From: BOG-931 sp963761525
GTDB lineage: Bacteria > Pseudomonadota > Alphaproteobacteria > Rhizobiales > Xanthobacteraceae
Direction of reading: 5' to 3'
Length of the DNA stretch: 64,000 nt
Assembly: GCA_963761525.1 (NCBI GenBank)
Contig: CAVXHG010000003.1
Coordinates: 1-64,000 of the forward strand
The position numbers and the translations under genes were made by a program. Numbering within the stretch: the stretch's first letter is position 1; each line of letters starts with the position of its first letter. This document shows, one piece after another, positions 38,341 through 47,794 of the stretch. The notes under the pieces are model-generated. The model ran no database searches. It was not told the origin of the DNA and was given only the letters and a program-made list of their open reading frames with translations.

Positions 38341-39561
38341 CTAGCCGCTCGGGAGCGGGCCGGGGAGTAACAATGTTGTCGTGAAACCCGGCACCGGCCG
38401 GGTCATCCAGCGACGTGCTCGTCCACGACCATACGACTGTACCTTGCCTGCGGCTGCGAGCGCGTCGAGCGCGCGTTGTACTGTCCGCGCACTGGCTCCC
38501 AGCGCCAGCGACAGTGCGGAACTCGACCAAAATTCGCCATCGGAGAGGAATGCGAGCACCGATGCGTGCTCATCCTCGACCGGCGGCGCGAGCACGACGA
38601 CGTTGCGCGCGCGCCGCGGCGCCAGCGCGAAGCCCTGCGTCGTCGCGCTGACGTCGGCGAGAGTTTTGAGCTTGACGCGCAGCCGCCCGATTTCGACGCG
38701 CAACCGCGCGCGGTGCGATTCATCGGCGTGCTTTGCGCGGAAGGCGCGTGCCAGCAGTGTGCTCCTCGAAACGTCCGCGGGCCAGGCTTCGCCCAGCGCA
38801 CGCGCCAGCGCGAACAAGACCGGACGCCGTGTGAGCGAGATCACGGTGCCGGCGTCGCGCACGACGTGGCGGCACGCGTCGACGACGATCGCTCCCGAAG
38901 CCAGCAGCGCTTCAACCTCATCAAGCAGAAGGAGCCGCTCCTCGCCGGGCGCAATCAGCCGCGCGGCAGGCGTGTTAAGGACGAGAGCGGCGCTTTGCGC
39001 TTCCGCAATCAGCGCCGGGATACCCGCAAGCCGCGCGGCGCGCTCGGCCTCGATAAGGGCGGCGCGCGCAGTCTTTATCCGCAGGCGCCGTATCGCAACT
39101 CCTGCAACCACAAGCTCGTGAGCGGCCCTCAACGCCGGCGGCAGCGGCGCCGCATCGAACTTCGCCAGGGCGCCTTCGGCCTCGTCGAGACGTCCGATCA
39201 ACAGAAGGCGCCTTACTTCGAGATGCCGCGCGTGCGCGGCGTTCATCCGGTCGCCGCGCTGCTCAAGCGCCACCCGCGCGGTATCGAGTGCCTTGGCGGG
39301 CCAGCTCAAGTCGCGTGACACGAGTGCAATTTCGGCCTCTGCGACGACGCACCTCGCGCGGGCCACCGCTTCTTTTGGGCCAAAGGCGCGCGCTGCCTTT
39401 CGTAGCAGATCCTTGGCCCGAACCAGATCGCCGAGTTGCGCCATCGCAACGCCGCGAAGCGCCAGAGCCGGCGCGTCGTTGCGCAGCGAGACCCGCTTCA
39501 ATGCCCCGAGGGGATCGCCCGCCGCGAGCGCCTGCGCTGCGGCAGCGATCAGCGAGTCCAT
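38341..39561 (-). CDS. helical-repeat protein with C-terminal winged-helix domain (putative regulator)
   Basis: An intact 406-residue protein. Residues 1-230 are an Ala/Leu/Arg-rich alpha-helical array resembling degenerate TPR (DLLRKAARAFGPKEAVARAR, AEGALAKFDAAPLPPALRAA). The middle (VVDACRHVVRDAGTVISLTR, then ESHRARLRVEIGRLRVKLKT) resembles a winged-helix output domain. The C-terminal part has a second helix-turn-helix (FWSSSALSLALGASARTVQR, then ALDALAAAGKVQSYGRGRAR and W). Such proteins are annotated as HTH-domain regulators in Rhizobiales. The divergent neighbour is an SRPBCC gene, a possible target. Confidence 0.75.
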   Translation of the reverse strand: MDSLIAAAAQALAAGDPLGALKRVSLRNDAPALALRGVAMAQLGDLVRAKDLLRKAARAFGPKEAVARARCVVAEAEIALVSRDLSWPAKALDTARVALEQRGDRMNAAHARHLEVRRLLLIGRLDEAEGALAKFDAAPLPPALRAAHELVVAGVAIRRLRIKTARAALIEAERAARLAGIPALIAEAQSAALVLNTPAARLIAPGEERLLLLDEVEALLASGAIVVDACRHVVRDAGTVISLTRRPVLFALARALGEAWPADVSRSTLLARAFRAKHADESHRARLRVEIGRLRVKLKTLADVSATTQGFALAPRRARNVVVLAPPVEDEHASVLAFLSDGEFWSSSALSLALGASARTVQRALDALAAAGKVQSYGRGRARRWMTRPVPGFTTTLLLPGPLPSG

Positions 39562-39651
39562 CGGAATCCCGCCAAACTTGTAACTCCCACCATCTCCTCA
39601 TCCGGCATTAGGTCTGTCTCACGATCAACAACATGGAACTGAGAAACAGAC

Positions 39652-40095
39652 ATGCCTGACATTCTGCATAAGGTCGGAATCAAACCGTCGTCGCTGGACG
39701 ATGTCTATAACGCATTGACCACCGTTGAGGGGCTTTCTCGCTGGTGGACGCGCGACACGCAGGGAGAAGGCAAGGTCGGCGGCGAGCTGCAATTCCGCTT
39801 TGGCGAAGGCGGCTTCGACATGAAGGTTCTCGAACTACAGCCCGGCAAGCGCGTTCTGTGGCAGGTGGTTGACGGCCCGGAAGAATGGCTCGGCACAAAG
39901 ATCAGCTTCGATCTGGCACAGAACGGTGACTGGGCCGTTGTTCTCTTCAAACATCAGGGCTGGAAGGCGCCGGTGGAGTTCATGCACCACTGCAGCACTA
40001 AATGGGCGGTCTTTCTGTTGAGCCTCAAGTCGCTTCTCGAAGCCGGCAAAGGCGCGCCCTGGCCGAACGAGATCAAGCTCGACAGTTGGGAATAG
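39652..40095 (+). CDS. SRPBCC (AHSA1-like) domain protein
   Basis: An intact 147-residue START-like fold protein. It has the typical opening KVGIKPSSLDDVYNALTTVE with GLSRWWTRDTQGEGKVGGEL, and the ending HCSTKWAVFLLSLKSLLEAG. Proteins of this group bind hydrophobic ligands in an internal cavity or act as Hsp90-activator relatives; the ligand is unknown. It is divergent from the helix-turn-helix gene and is followed after 41 bases by a DUF899 gene on the same strand. Confidence 0.85.
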   Translation: MPDILHKVGIKPSSLDDVYNALTTVEGLSRWWTRDTQGEGKVGGELQFRFGEGGFDMKVLELQPGKRVLWQVVDGPEEWLGTKISFDLAQNGDWAVVLFKHQGWKAPVEFMHHCSTKWAVFLLSLKSLLEAGKGAPWPNEIKLDSWE

Positions 40096-40136
40096 CAGGA
40101 ACGCGACCACCATCAGGCAACGTGACGGAGAGAACG

Positions 40137-40886
40137 ATGAACAACATTATGAAAGCTGAACTTGCCGCACCGAAAATAGTCGATCGCAGCACTTTCCAGG
40201 CCGAGTTGGACGCGCTGCGGGTTCAGGAGAAGGCGCACATGCGCGCGGGCGACGCAATCGCGGCCGCGCGCCGGCGGCTGCCCATGGTGGCGGTGGATGG
40301 TACGTTGCCGCTTATCGGCGACCACGGCGCGGTGACGCTATTGGACGCTTTTGAAGGGCGCCGGATGCTGATCGCCTACTACTTCATGTGGCACAGCGGA
40401 AAGCCTGCGCCGGAGCAGTGCGAGGGTTGCGCCTTCTACACATCGCAGGTCCGCGAGCTGTCCTTCATTCATTCCCGCGATGTCACCTACGCCACGTTCT
40501 GCCAGGGCCCGTATGAAGAGAGCGCCCGATACCGCGACTTCATGGGATGGGAGATGCCTTGGTACGCGGTCCAGGGCGCGGCGCTCGAAACCCTTTTGGT
40601 CGGACGTCGCGTCGGCATGATGCACATCGTTTGCTACTTGCGGCAGGGATCTGATGTCTTCGAGACTTACTGGACGACGCGCCGTGGCGTCGAAGCGATG
40701 GACAACAGTTACCGTTTGCTCGACCTGACCGTCTACGGGCGGCAGGAGAGGTGGCAGGACTTGCCCGCCGGCTGGCCGCAAAAACCGAAAGGCAAACATT
40801 ATTACCGTACGGATGGACGCCCCATCGTTCAGTGGCCGCGCGTGAAGGCCGGGCATTCGGACGATCTCGGCAACGGCGGGCGTTGA
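40137..40886 (+). CDS. DUF899 family (thioredoxin-like fold) protein
   Basis: An intact 249-residue protein. The ATG at 40137 follows GGAGAG. Family features are an N-terminal helical part (EKAHMRAGDAIAAARRRLPM), DAFEGRRMLIAYYFMWHSGK, a C-x-x-C-like pair in PEQCEGCAFYTSQVRELSF, and the late TYWTTRRGVEAMDNSYRLLD with YGRQERWQDLPAGWPQ. DUF899 proteins have a thioredoxin-like fold and unknown substrate, and often sit near SRPBCC genes as here. The upstream in-frame extension from 40002 overlaps the SRPBCC gene and is rejected. Confidence 0.85.
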   Translation: MNNIMKAELAAPKIVDRSTFQAELDALRVQEKAHMRAGDAIAAARRRLPMVAVDGTLPLIGDHGAVTLLDAFEGRRMLIAYYFMWHSGKPAPEQCEGCAFYTSQVRELSFIHSRDVTYATFCQGPYEESARYRDFMGWEMPWYAVQGAALETLLVGRRVGMMHIVCYLRQGSDVFETYWTTRRGVEAMDNSYRLLDLTVYGRQERWQDLPAGWPQKPKGKHYYRTDGRPIVQWPRVKAGHSDDLGNGGR

Positions 40887-40894
40887 GGCCCGTC

Positions 40895-41197
40895 ATGTCT
40901 GATGTTCTCATGACATCGCAACGGGCCGGCGCGAAGAAGGTATTCGGAAACAACTGGGGACCGGCGGGCCGCGTTGCGGCGGAGTGGCTATGCTTCGCAG
41001 CCGCACCGACCTTCGCTGTCATGGCGCTGCTGACCGCTTTCGATGGCGGTCAGCAGGATCTGCTCTGCGCGGCTATGCAACATGCGTCGCCGCTTGGCGG
41101 CATGGTCCCAATGTATTTGCTGATGACTGCCTTTCATGCGGGGCCTTGGCTGAAGCTGATCTCGCGCGGACGCCGCATCGGCAGCCGTCGGGACTAG
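40895..41197 (+). CDS. small hypothetical membrane protein
   Basis: A 100-residue protein starting 8 bases after the DUF899 stop. Two hydrophobic segments are visible (VAAEWLCFAAAPTFAVMALL and LGGMVPMYLLMTAFHAGPWL), with a basic C-terminus (RGRRIGSRRD). No family is recognised. The tight spacing suggests co-transcription with the SRPBCC and DUF899 genes. Confidence 0.65.
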   Translation: MSDVLMTSQRAGAKKVFGNNWGPAGRVAAEWLCFAAAPTFAVMALLTAFDGGQQDLLCAAMQHASPLGGMVPMYLLMTAFHAGPWLKLISRGRRIGSRRD

Positions 41198-41266
41198 TCA
41201 GTGCCCAAAAGCGAGCGGTGCGGCCAATGACTATATGTTGGCGCATCGCGACCGTCCGAGGACTTC

Positions 41267-41560
41267 GTGGAAGACGATCCTCACCTGCAACGCTTGCTCG
41301 ATGCCTTGCCGCTTCGCGTCAGGCAAATCTATGCATGGCTGATCAGGCCGCAGGCGCGATGGATCCGTTGGCCGCTCGGCCTCGCGCTTATCGTCGGCGG
41401 TGTGTTCGGTTTCCTGCCGGTGCTTGGTTTCTGGATGATCCCGCTCGGGGCGTTGTTGATCGGCGAGGACATTCCGCCAATTCGACGCGTCACGCTCAGG
41501 ATGCTCGGCCAGCTTTATCGCTGGTGGGATGCGTGGCGCTCGCGGTATCCGCCAAAATAG
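41267..41560 (+). CDS. small hypothetical membrane protein
   Basis: A 97-residue protein from a GTG start. The central segment WPLGLALIVGGVFGFLPVLG and FWMIPLGALLIGEDIPPIRR forms one or two membrane helices, flanked by basic amphipathic ends (QARWIR, RSRYPPK). The GF-LP-LG-WM-PLG pattern is typical of a widespread small alphaproteobacterial protein of unknown function. It follows the previous small membrane protein after 69 bases. Confidence 0.7.
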   Translation: MEDDPHLQRLLDALPLRVRQIYAWLIRPQARWIRWPLGLALIVGGVFGFLPVLGFWMIPLGALLIGEDIPPIRRVTLRMLGQLYRWWDAWRSRYPPK

Positions 41561-42346
41561 CACCTGGCACGATCGGAGCTTCTGGCGCAGCCAGACCGCC
41601 CTCGACAGTTGACTTGCTTCCGCTATTATGTTCGTGCTATGTTCTTTTATCGGCGGAGAGTAGCGTGGGTAGACCGCCAACAAAATTTGGTGTGTTTGTT
41701 CTAGTCTTTCCTGAAGCGGGAGCGGCTGCTCGGATTGAGACGCTAGCCCGTCCGTTCGTCGTGCATACGCGTTGAAAGCGGAGCCGCTTCCTACGTCGCG
41801 ATTTCACGTCTCGCTGAATAACATCGGAGAGTATGACGATCAAAAGAGGGCCGGAAACTGTCGTCTCTCAAAGCGCGCGAAGCGTTGGCAAGAGTTCAGA
41901 GCAAGCCCATTCACCGTCATGTTCAATCTGGTGCAGAGTTTTTCCGGACGAGATGGAGAGTATCCTTGGTTTTGAGAGGAGATGACGGCGTCGTCGGATT
42001 GGAAAGGCTTAATCGAGTCTCTCGGCGTGTCCTTGCGTATGGTGGGACTCAAATCGCGCTCGGAATTTCACGCCGCATTTAACGTTGCTATACGGCGAGC
42101 GGCGGATCAAGGAGCGATTGATCCAACCTATCAGTTGGACTGTTCGTGAATTTGCACTCGTCCACAGCTTACTCGGTGAAACCAAATATGAAATTCGACT
42201 GGGCTGTTGGTCACTTGGCACTTAATTCGGGATCGGCTTCGCGCGGAACGAAACTGCCGCAAGCGCCATTGAATGGCGAGACAGCGGGGCTTAAACGGCG
42301 TTAAATTCGTCATCTCATTGTCGATGAACGAGGTCAAAACCCGATC
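41561..42346. other. 786-base gap with no recognisable gene
   Basis: Short open frames exist on both strands, but none shows family features or a plausible domain. Composition is lower in GC than in the flanking genes. A candidate LexA box lies at 41630-41644. A short GTG frame (GRPPTKFGVFVLVF and onwards, 41665-41775) follows the box but is not convincing as a protein. Confidence 0.4.
41630..41644 (+). promoter_or_regulatory. candidate alphaproteobacterial SOS (LexA) box
   Basis: GTTCGTGCTATGTTC matches the direct-repeat LexA site of Alphaproteobacteria, GTTC-N7-GTTC, exactly. A TTGACT hexamer lies 15 bases upstream. No recognised SOS gene follows within the gap, so the regulated transcript, if any, is unknown; a chance match is possible. 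Confidence 0.4.
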
Positions 42347-43243
42347 GTGACCTTTATCAATCGAACATCGATTGGCGTTCTTGCGCTCGCGCTGCCGCTT
42401 GCGGGGTGCGGCGGTGTGCTCGATCCGCACGGGCCGATCGGGAATTCCGAGCGACTCATTCTCATCGACTTCGGTGGCGATCATGCTGGTGATCGTCATC
42501 CCGGTCATCGTCGCCACGCTCGGTTTTGCCTGGTGGTTCCGTGCGTCCAATGATCGCGCGACGTATTTGCCGTACTGGTCCTTCTCCGGTCAGCTTGAGT
42601 TGATCGTCTGGGCGATTCCCGCGCTGGTGATCACGTTCCTCGGCGGCATCGCCTGGTTCGGCTCGCATGCACTCGATCCGTTCAAGCCGCTCGACTCGCA
42701 ATCGCCCGCCGGTCGAAATCCAGGTCGTATCGCTCGACTGGAAATGGCTCTTCATCTATCCGAACGACGGCAGTCGCCAGCGTCAATCAACTCGTCATTC
42801 CCGCCGGGACGCCCGTGCATTTCACGCTGACCTCGTCCGGTGTCATGAACAGCTTCTTCGTGCCGCAGCTTGGCAGCCAGATTTACACGATGGCCGGAAT
42901 GACCTCCCAGCTCAGCCTGCAGGCGGATGAGCCGGGCGACTATCCGGGGATCTCCGCGCAGTTCAGCGGCGACGGCTTTTCCGACATGCGATTTGTCGTG
43001 CACGCCATGGCGGCTGACGACTACGCCAGATGGCTCGCCAGTGCGAAGGACCGAGGCGCCGTTCTCGATAACGCAGCCTACGCGGCGCTCGCCCAGCAAT
43101 CATCCAACGTCAAGGCCACGACCTATCATGGCGTCGATCCAAAGCTGTTCGATTCAATCGTCAACGAGACCGCGCCTGACGCGGGTGGCGCGCAGGAACA
43201 GCCCGGTGGCCATGGCGCATCGGCATCCGGAGAAGGCGGCTGA
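42347..43243 (+). CDS. cyoA: ubiquinol oxidase (cytochrome bo3-type) subunit II (frame broken)
   Basis: This is the periplasm-facing subunit of a proton-pumping quinol oxidase. A lipoprotein signal is seen (VLALALPLAGCGGVLDPHGP, lipobox LAGC). After a frame change near 42450 come the two membrane helices (IMLVIVIPVIVATLGFAWWF; LELIVWAIPALVITFLGGIA). Another change near 42700 gives VEIQVVSLDWKWLFIYPNDG and a third leads to the cupredoxin domain: FTLTSSGVMNSFFVPQLGSQ and IYTMAGMTSQLSLQADEPGD. The CuA ligands of cytochrome c oxidases are absent, which identifies the quinol-oxidising type. The stop overlaps the cyoB start (TGATG). Confidence 0.9.
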
Positions 43244-45241
43244 TGTTCGGCAAACTCACCTGGGACGCCATTCCGTTCGATCAGCCGATCCCGCTGGCGG
43301 CCTCGGGACTGATGATCGTCGTCGTCCTTGGCGTGATGGTCTGGGTGACCGTCAAAGGTCACTGGCCGTATCTGTGGCACGAGTGGATCACGTCGGTCGA
43401 TCACAAGCGCATCGGCGTGATGTATTGCACGCTGGCGCTGGTCATGCTGCTGCGCGGCTTCATCGACGCCATCATGATGCGCTCGCAGCAGGCGCTGGCG
43501 TTCCACGCCCAGGGCTATCTGCCGCCGGAGCATTACGACCAGATTTTTTCGGCGCACGGCACGATCATGATCTTCTTCGTGGCGATGCCGTTCGTGATCG
43601 GCCTGATGAATTTCGCGGTGCCGTTGCAGCTCGGCGTCCGCGATGTCGCTTTTCCGACCTTCAATTCCGTCAGCTTGTGGCTTACCGCTTCGGGCGTTTT
43701 GCTGGTCAATGTTTCGCTGGTGATCGGCGAATTCGCCAAGACCGGCTGGCTTGCCTATCCGCCGCTGTCGGAGCTGAAATTCTCGCCGGGCGTCGGCGTC
43801 GATTATTACCTGTGGTCGCTCCAGATATCCGGCATCGGCACGCTGCTGACCGGAATCAATTTCGTCACCACGATTCTGAAAATGCGCGCGCCTGGCATGA
43901 TCTATACGCGGATGCCGATCTTCTGCTGGACGGCGCTTGCGTCGAATCTGCTGATCGTCGCGGCATTTCCGATCCTGACCGCGACGTTCGCGATGCTGCT
44001 GCTCGATCGCTATCTCGGCTTCCATTTCTTCACGACGGACGCCGGCGGCAACGCGATGATGTACATCAACCTCATCTGGGCGTGGGGCCACCCGGAGGTC
44101 TACATCCTCATCTTGCCGGCATTCGGCGTCTTTTCGGAAGTGATCTCGACGTTCTCCGGCAAGCCGCTGTTCGGCTACCGATCGATGATCATCGCCACCA
44201 TGGCGATCTGCATCCTGTCGTTCCTGGTCTGGCTGCACCACTTCTTCACGATGGGGGCGGGCGCCGACGTCAACGGTTTCTTCGGCATCATGACGATGAT
44301 CATCGCGGTGCCGACCGGCGTGAAGATTTTCAACTGGCTGTTCACGATGTGGGGCGGCCGGATCCGTTTCGCCACGCCGATGCTGTGGTCGCTGTCGTTC
44401 ATGGTGACGTTCGTGATCGGCGGCATGACCGGCGTTCTGCTTGCCGTGCCGCCGGCCGATTTTGTGCTGCACAACTCGCTGTTCCTCGTGGCGCACTTTC
44501 ACAATGTCATTATCGGCGGCGTCTTATTCGGCGCGTTTGCCGGCTACACCTATTGGTTCCCCAAGGCGTTCGGTTTCAGGCTCGATGAGCGTTGGGGTAA
44601 AGCCGCGTTCTGGTTCTGGACGATCGGTTTCTACGTCGCTTTCATGCCGCTCTATGTGCTCGGCCTCGAAGGCATGACGCGGCGGATGCAGCACTACGAC
44701 GTTGCGGCGTGGCATCCATGGCTTCTGGTGGCGGCCGGCGGCTCTGCGTTGATCCTTGCCGGCATCGCCTGTCAGGTCACACAGCTTGTCGTCTCGATCC
44801 GCAATCGCGAAGCGCTGCGTGATCTCACGGGCGATCCATGGGATGGCCGGACGCTTGGAATGGATTACAGCTTCGCCGCCGCCGGCTTTCAATTTCGCGG
44901 TGCTGCCCAATGTGACGGGCGAAGAGGCTTATTGGGGCATCAAGCAGAAAGCGCTCGAACAGCGGCGGCTTACGGACTTGCCTGACTACAAGCCGATCGA
45001 AATGCCGCGCAACAGCCCGACTGGATTTGTTACGGCGTTCTTTGCGGTCGTCACTGGTTTTGCGCTGATCTGGCACATCTGGTGGATGGTCATTGTCGGG
45101 CTGGTCGGCGCGTTCGCGACTTTCGTTGTGTTCGCCTGGCGTGACGTCGCTGAATACGATCTGACCGCCGAAGAGGTCGCCGAAATCGACAATCAGCGGC
45201 GTCAGGCGCGCGTCGGGCTGGTCGAGGGCCGTGAGCCGGGC
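43243..45241 (+). CDS. cyoB: ubiquinol oxidase subunit I (frame broken near the 3' end)
   Basis: This is the heme-copper catalytic subunit that reduces O2 to water and pumps protons. The first 545 codons are intact and show the early His ligand region (QIFSAHGTIMIFFVAMPFVI), the CuB and cross-link motif INLIWAWGHPEVYILILPAF, LVWLHHFFTMGAGADVNGFF, and the heme ligands in LVAHFHNVIIGGVLFGAFAG. A frame change near 44870 moves the tail (VLPNVTGEEAYWGIKQKALE, MPRNSPTGFVTAFFAVVTGF) to another frame. No stop separates it from cyoC in that frame, so the 3' end at about 45241 is an estimate from the usual length of about 665 residues. Confidence 0.93.
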
Positions 45242-45895
45242 ATTGCGCCGGCCATCACGGCCAAGCCGCCGGAGCATGATCCACACAAACTTGCGCGGCA
45301 CCGATCCCGATGGCGGCCACTAAGGGCCGGCGCCGAAGCGCATCATCACCGGCTATGGTTTCTGGATTTTCCTGCTTATCGGACTTCATCATGTTTTCCG
45401 GCTTCTATGCGTCTTACGCGGTGCTATCGCATGCCACGGCGGGCGGTCCGGGTCCGCAGCAACTCTTCCATCTGCCGACGGTGGCCTTGGAAACCGCGTT
45501 CCTGCTGCTGTCGAGCTTCGTCTGCGGCATGGCAACGATCGCGAGCAACGCGCGCAATATGTTGTGGACGCAAATTTGCTACGTGATCACCGGCTTGCTC
45601 GGCGTCGGCTTCCTTTTTCTGGAAGGTAAGCGAGTTCATCAAGATGCTGGCGGAAGGCGCCGGCCCGCAGCGCAGCGCCTTTCTGTCCGCCTTCTTCACG
45701 CTGGTCGGTTGCCACGGCTTGCACGTCACGATCGGTCTGCTCTGGCTTGGCACCATGATGGCGCAGTTCTGGGCCAAGGGCTTCCGGCCCGACATCCTGC
45801 GGCGCGGGATGTGTTTCGGCCTGTTCTGGCATGCTCTCGATATCATCTGGGTGGGCATCTTCACCAACGTCTATCTTCTCGGGACAAGTCCGTAA
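45242..45895 (+). CDS. cyoC: ubiquinol oxidase subunit III (frame broken)
   Basis: Membrane subunit of the bo3-type oxidase. The N-terminal part is read across frames: KPPEHDPHKL, then TDPDGGH, then GPAPKRIITGYGFWIFLL, and DFIMFSGFYASYAVLSHATA. The core has five helices, including TVALETAFLLLSSFVCGMAT with the conserved Glu, and after a change near 45625 EFIKMLAEGAGPQRSAFLSA and LVGCHGLHVTIGLLWLGTMM, ending NVYLLGTSP at 45895. The start is uncertain because the cyoB/cyoC junction is damaged. It is followed by cyoD after 12 bases. Confidence 0.88.
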
Positions 45896-45907
45896 GCGAG
45901 CAACATC

Positions 45908-46315
45908 ATGAGCGATCAGAACATGACGCACGAATTTGGCGCTGACGCCGCTCCCGGCGATCAGGAGACCGGGCCGCATCAGATCGCGGCGGGCATTCGC
46001 AATTATCTGATCGGGCTTGGTCTTGCTGCCGCTCTTACGGTGGGTTCGTTCTGGGTCGCGAGCGGAACCAGCCTTGTCTACACGCCGGGCGTACCGATGG
46101 CGCTAGCGGCATTCGCGGTGGCGCAGATGGGCGTGCATCTCGCGTTCTTCCTGCACATCACGACCGGGCCGGACAACACCAACAACGCGCTGGCGCTTGC
46201 CTTCGGCGCCTTGATTATCGGCATCGTGATCGCAGGATCGCTGTGGATTATGTACCACCTCAACGCCAACATGATGGTGCCGGGCAATATAATGGACATG
46301 CACATGCAGCCTTAG
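45908..46315 (+). CDS. cyoD: ubiquinol oxidase subunit IV
   Basis: An intact 135-residue protein with three membrane helices: RNYLIGLGLAAALTVGSFWV, MALAAFAVAQMGVHLAFFLH (with the conserved Q-x-x-V-H-L-x-F-F-L-H motif of CyoD/CtaF proteins), and ALAFGALIIGIVIAGSLWIM. It helps assembly of the CuB site in subunit I. It is the last gene of cyoABCD; no heme O synthase gene follows, so heme O must be made by a gene outside the window. Confidence 0.93.
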   Translation: MSDQNMTHEFGADAAPGDQETGPHQIAAGIRNYLIGLGLAAALTVGSFWVASGTSLVYTPGVPMALAAFAVAQMGVHLAFFLHITTGPDNTNNALALAFGALIIGIVIAGSLWIMYHLNANMMVPGNIMDMHMQP

Positions 46316-46339
46316 AACGGCTGGCGGGCAGAGGACATT

Positions 46340-46726
46340 ATGGCGAAATCGATCACCATCTACGGCATCAAGAACTGCGACACGATGACCAAGGCGCGGG
46401 CCTGGCTCGACAAGCACGGCGTCGCTTATGAATTTCACGACTACAAGATTGCGGGCATCGATCGCGAGCAGCTGGAGAAGTGGAGCAAGAAAGTTGGCTG
46501 GGAGACGTTGCTCAATCGTGCCGGCATGACGTTTCGCAAGCTGCCGGAGAAAGACAAAGAAGATCGACGGACGAACAAGGCGATCGCGCTGATGCTCGAG
46601 CAGCCGTCGATGATCAAGCGGCCGGTGCTCGATCTTGGCGGCGGCAAGCTCGTCGTCGGCTTCAAGCCGGAAGATTTACGAAGACTGTTTGGCGCGGAGC
46701 TGTGCCAAACGGCCAAGTCTAATTGA
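46340..46726 (+). CDS. ArsC/Spx/YffB-family thioredoxin-fold protein
   Basis: An intact 128-residue protein. It starts with the family motif ITIYGIKNCDTMTKARAWLD; the single Cys replaces the CxxC of glutaredoxins, as in ArsC, Spx and YffB. It continues VAYEFHDYKIAGIDREQLEK, the typical Y/F-x-D-Y-K element, and PSMIKRPVLDLGGGKLVVGF with the conserved I-K-R-P-V loop. Members reduce arsenate or bind regulators; YffB-type proteins remain poorly characterised. Its 3' end overlaps the convergent binding-protein gene by 8 bases. Confidence 0.88.
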   Translation: MAKSITIYGIKNCDTMTKARAWLDKHGVAYEFHDYKIAGIDREQLEKWSKKVGWETLLNRAGMTFRKLPEKDKEDRRTNKAIALMLEQPSMIKRPVLDLGGGKLVVGFKPEDLRRLFGAELCQTAKSN

Positions 46727-47686
46727 TCTTGATATTCGCCGCGTTCGATCACCGGCGTCCAGCGCGCGATATCGGCGTCGATATGGGCGCGGAAATCCGC
46801 CGGCGTATCCGGGATCGGCTCCATCAATTGCGTGGTGAGCTTTTCGCGGACGGCGCGCGAGGTGATGGACGTCGCCAACGAGCTGGCCGATGCGCTTGAC
46901 CATCGCGTCGGGCAGGCCCGCCGGTCCGACCAGTCCGCTCCAGGCATCGGCCTCGACATCGATGCCGGATTCTTTCAGCGTGGGAACGCCGGGCAACAGC
47001 GCGGAGCGTTGCGCGGTCGATACCGCGAGCAGCTTTGATCGCGCCGCCGCCGAGCTGCGGCGTGATCGAGATGGCCGGCAGGCAGACCATCTGTACGTCA
47101 TTGCGGATCAGCGCCTGGATCGCCTGCGGTGACGACGGGTAGGGGACGTGCACGAGTTTGGTGTCGGCTCTTGAGCGCAATCGCTTCCATGGCGAGTTGC
47201 GACAGCGAGCCGGTGCCGATCGAGCCGTAGGTGTATTTGCCGGGATTGCGCTTGATCAGGTCAATGAGCTCAGCGGTGTTTTTACACGCCGAGGCTGGCA
47301 TTGACCGCGAGCGCGCTCGGCTGCGTCACCAGCATGGTGATCAGGGAAAGGTCTTTCTTCGGATCGTAGGGCAGGTTGCTGAACAGGAGCGTAGTTGATG
47401 GCGAGCGGGCCGCCGATGCTCACACCGATGGTCGTGCCGTCGGGATCGGCCTTGGCGACATCATCGGTGCCGGTATTGCCGCTCGCGCCGGGCTTGTTTT
47501 CGACGATGAAGGTCTGCCCGGTCTTGTCTTGCAGGTTTTCGGCGATCAGGCGCGCGACCAGATCGGGAGTGGCGCCGGCGGCAAACGGCACGATGATGCG
47601 GACGGTTTTGGTCGGCCAGTCCTGCGCGGACGCCGACAGCGTCCCGAGCAGGACGGCAAATACCGCCGCCAAGACTCTCGCTTCAT
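46719..47686 (-). CDS. Bug/TctC-type tripartite tricarboxylate-transporter binding protein (frame broken)
   Basis: A periplasmic solute receptor. The ATG at 47686 follows GAGGAGAA, and the signal peptide continues in a second frame (LAAVFAVLLGTLSASAQDWP). The mature start TKTVRIIVPFAAGATPDLVA and LQDKTGQTFIVENKPGASGN are hallmark Bug motifs, followed by GTDDVAKADPDGTTIGVS. Pieces beyond lie in several frames (NPGKYTYGSIGTGSLSQLAM, VHVPYPSSPQAIQALIRNDV, SALLPGVPTLKESGIDVEAD). The end is ARWTPVIE and then ANIKIN with a stop at 46719. No TctA or TctB genes are adjacent, as is usual for Bug proteins. About 322 residues. Confidence 0.85.
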
Positions 47687-47794
47687 CGCATTCTCCTCGG
47701 CTTCCCCCGTAGCCTTGGCTTGGCTAGACCTTGGCTTGGCTAGATGCATCCAGACGTATCATGGTGACGATGGCAGGCGAAGAGGAGAGCAACC

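Noticed and set aside
43126..44502. 458-codon minus-strand frame opposite cyoB
   Set aside because: It is a charged, low-complexity shadow of a highly conserved oxidase gene.
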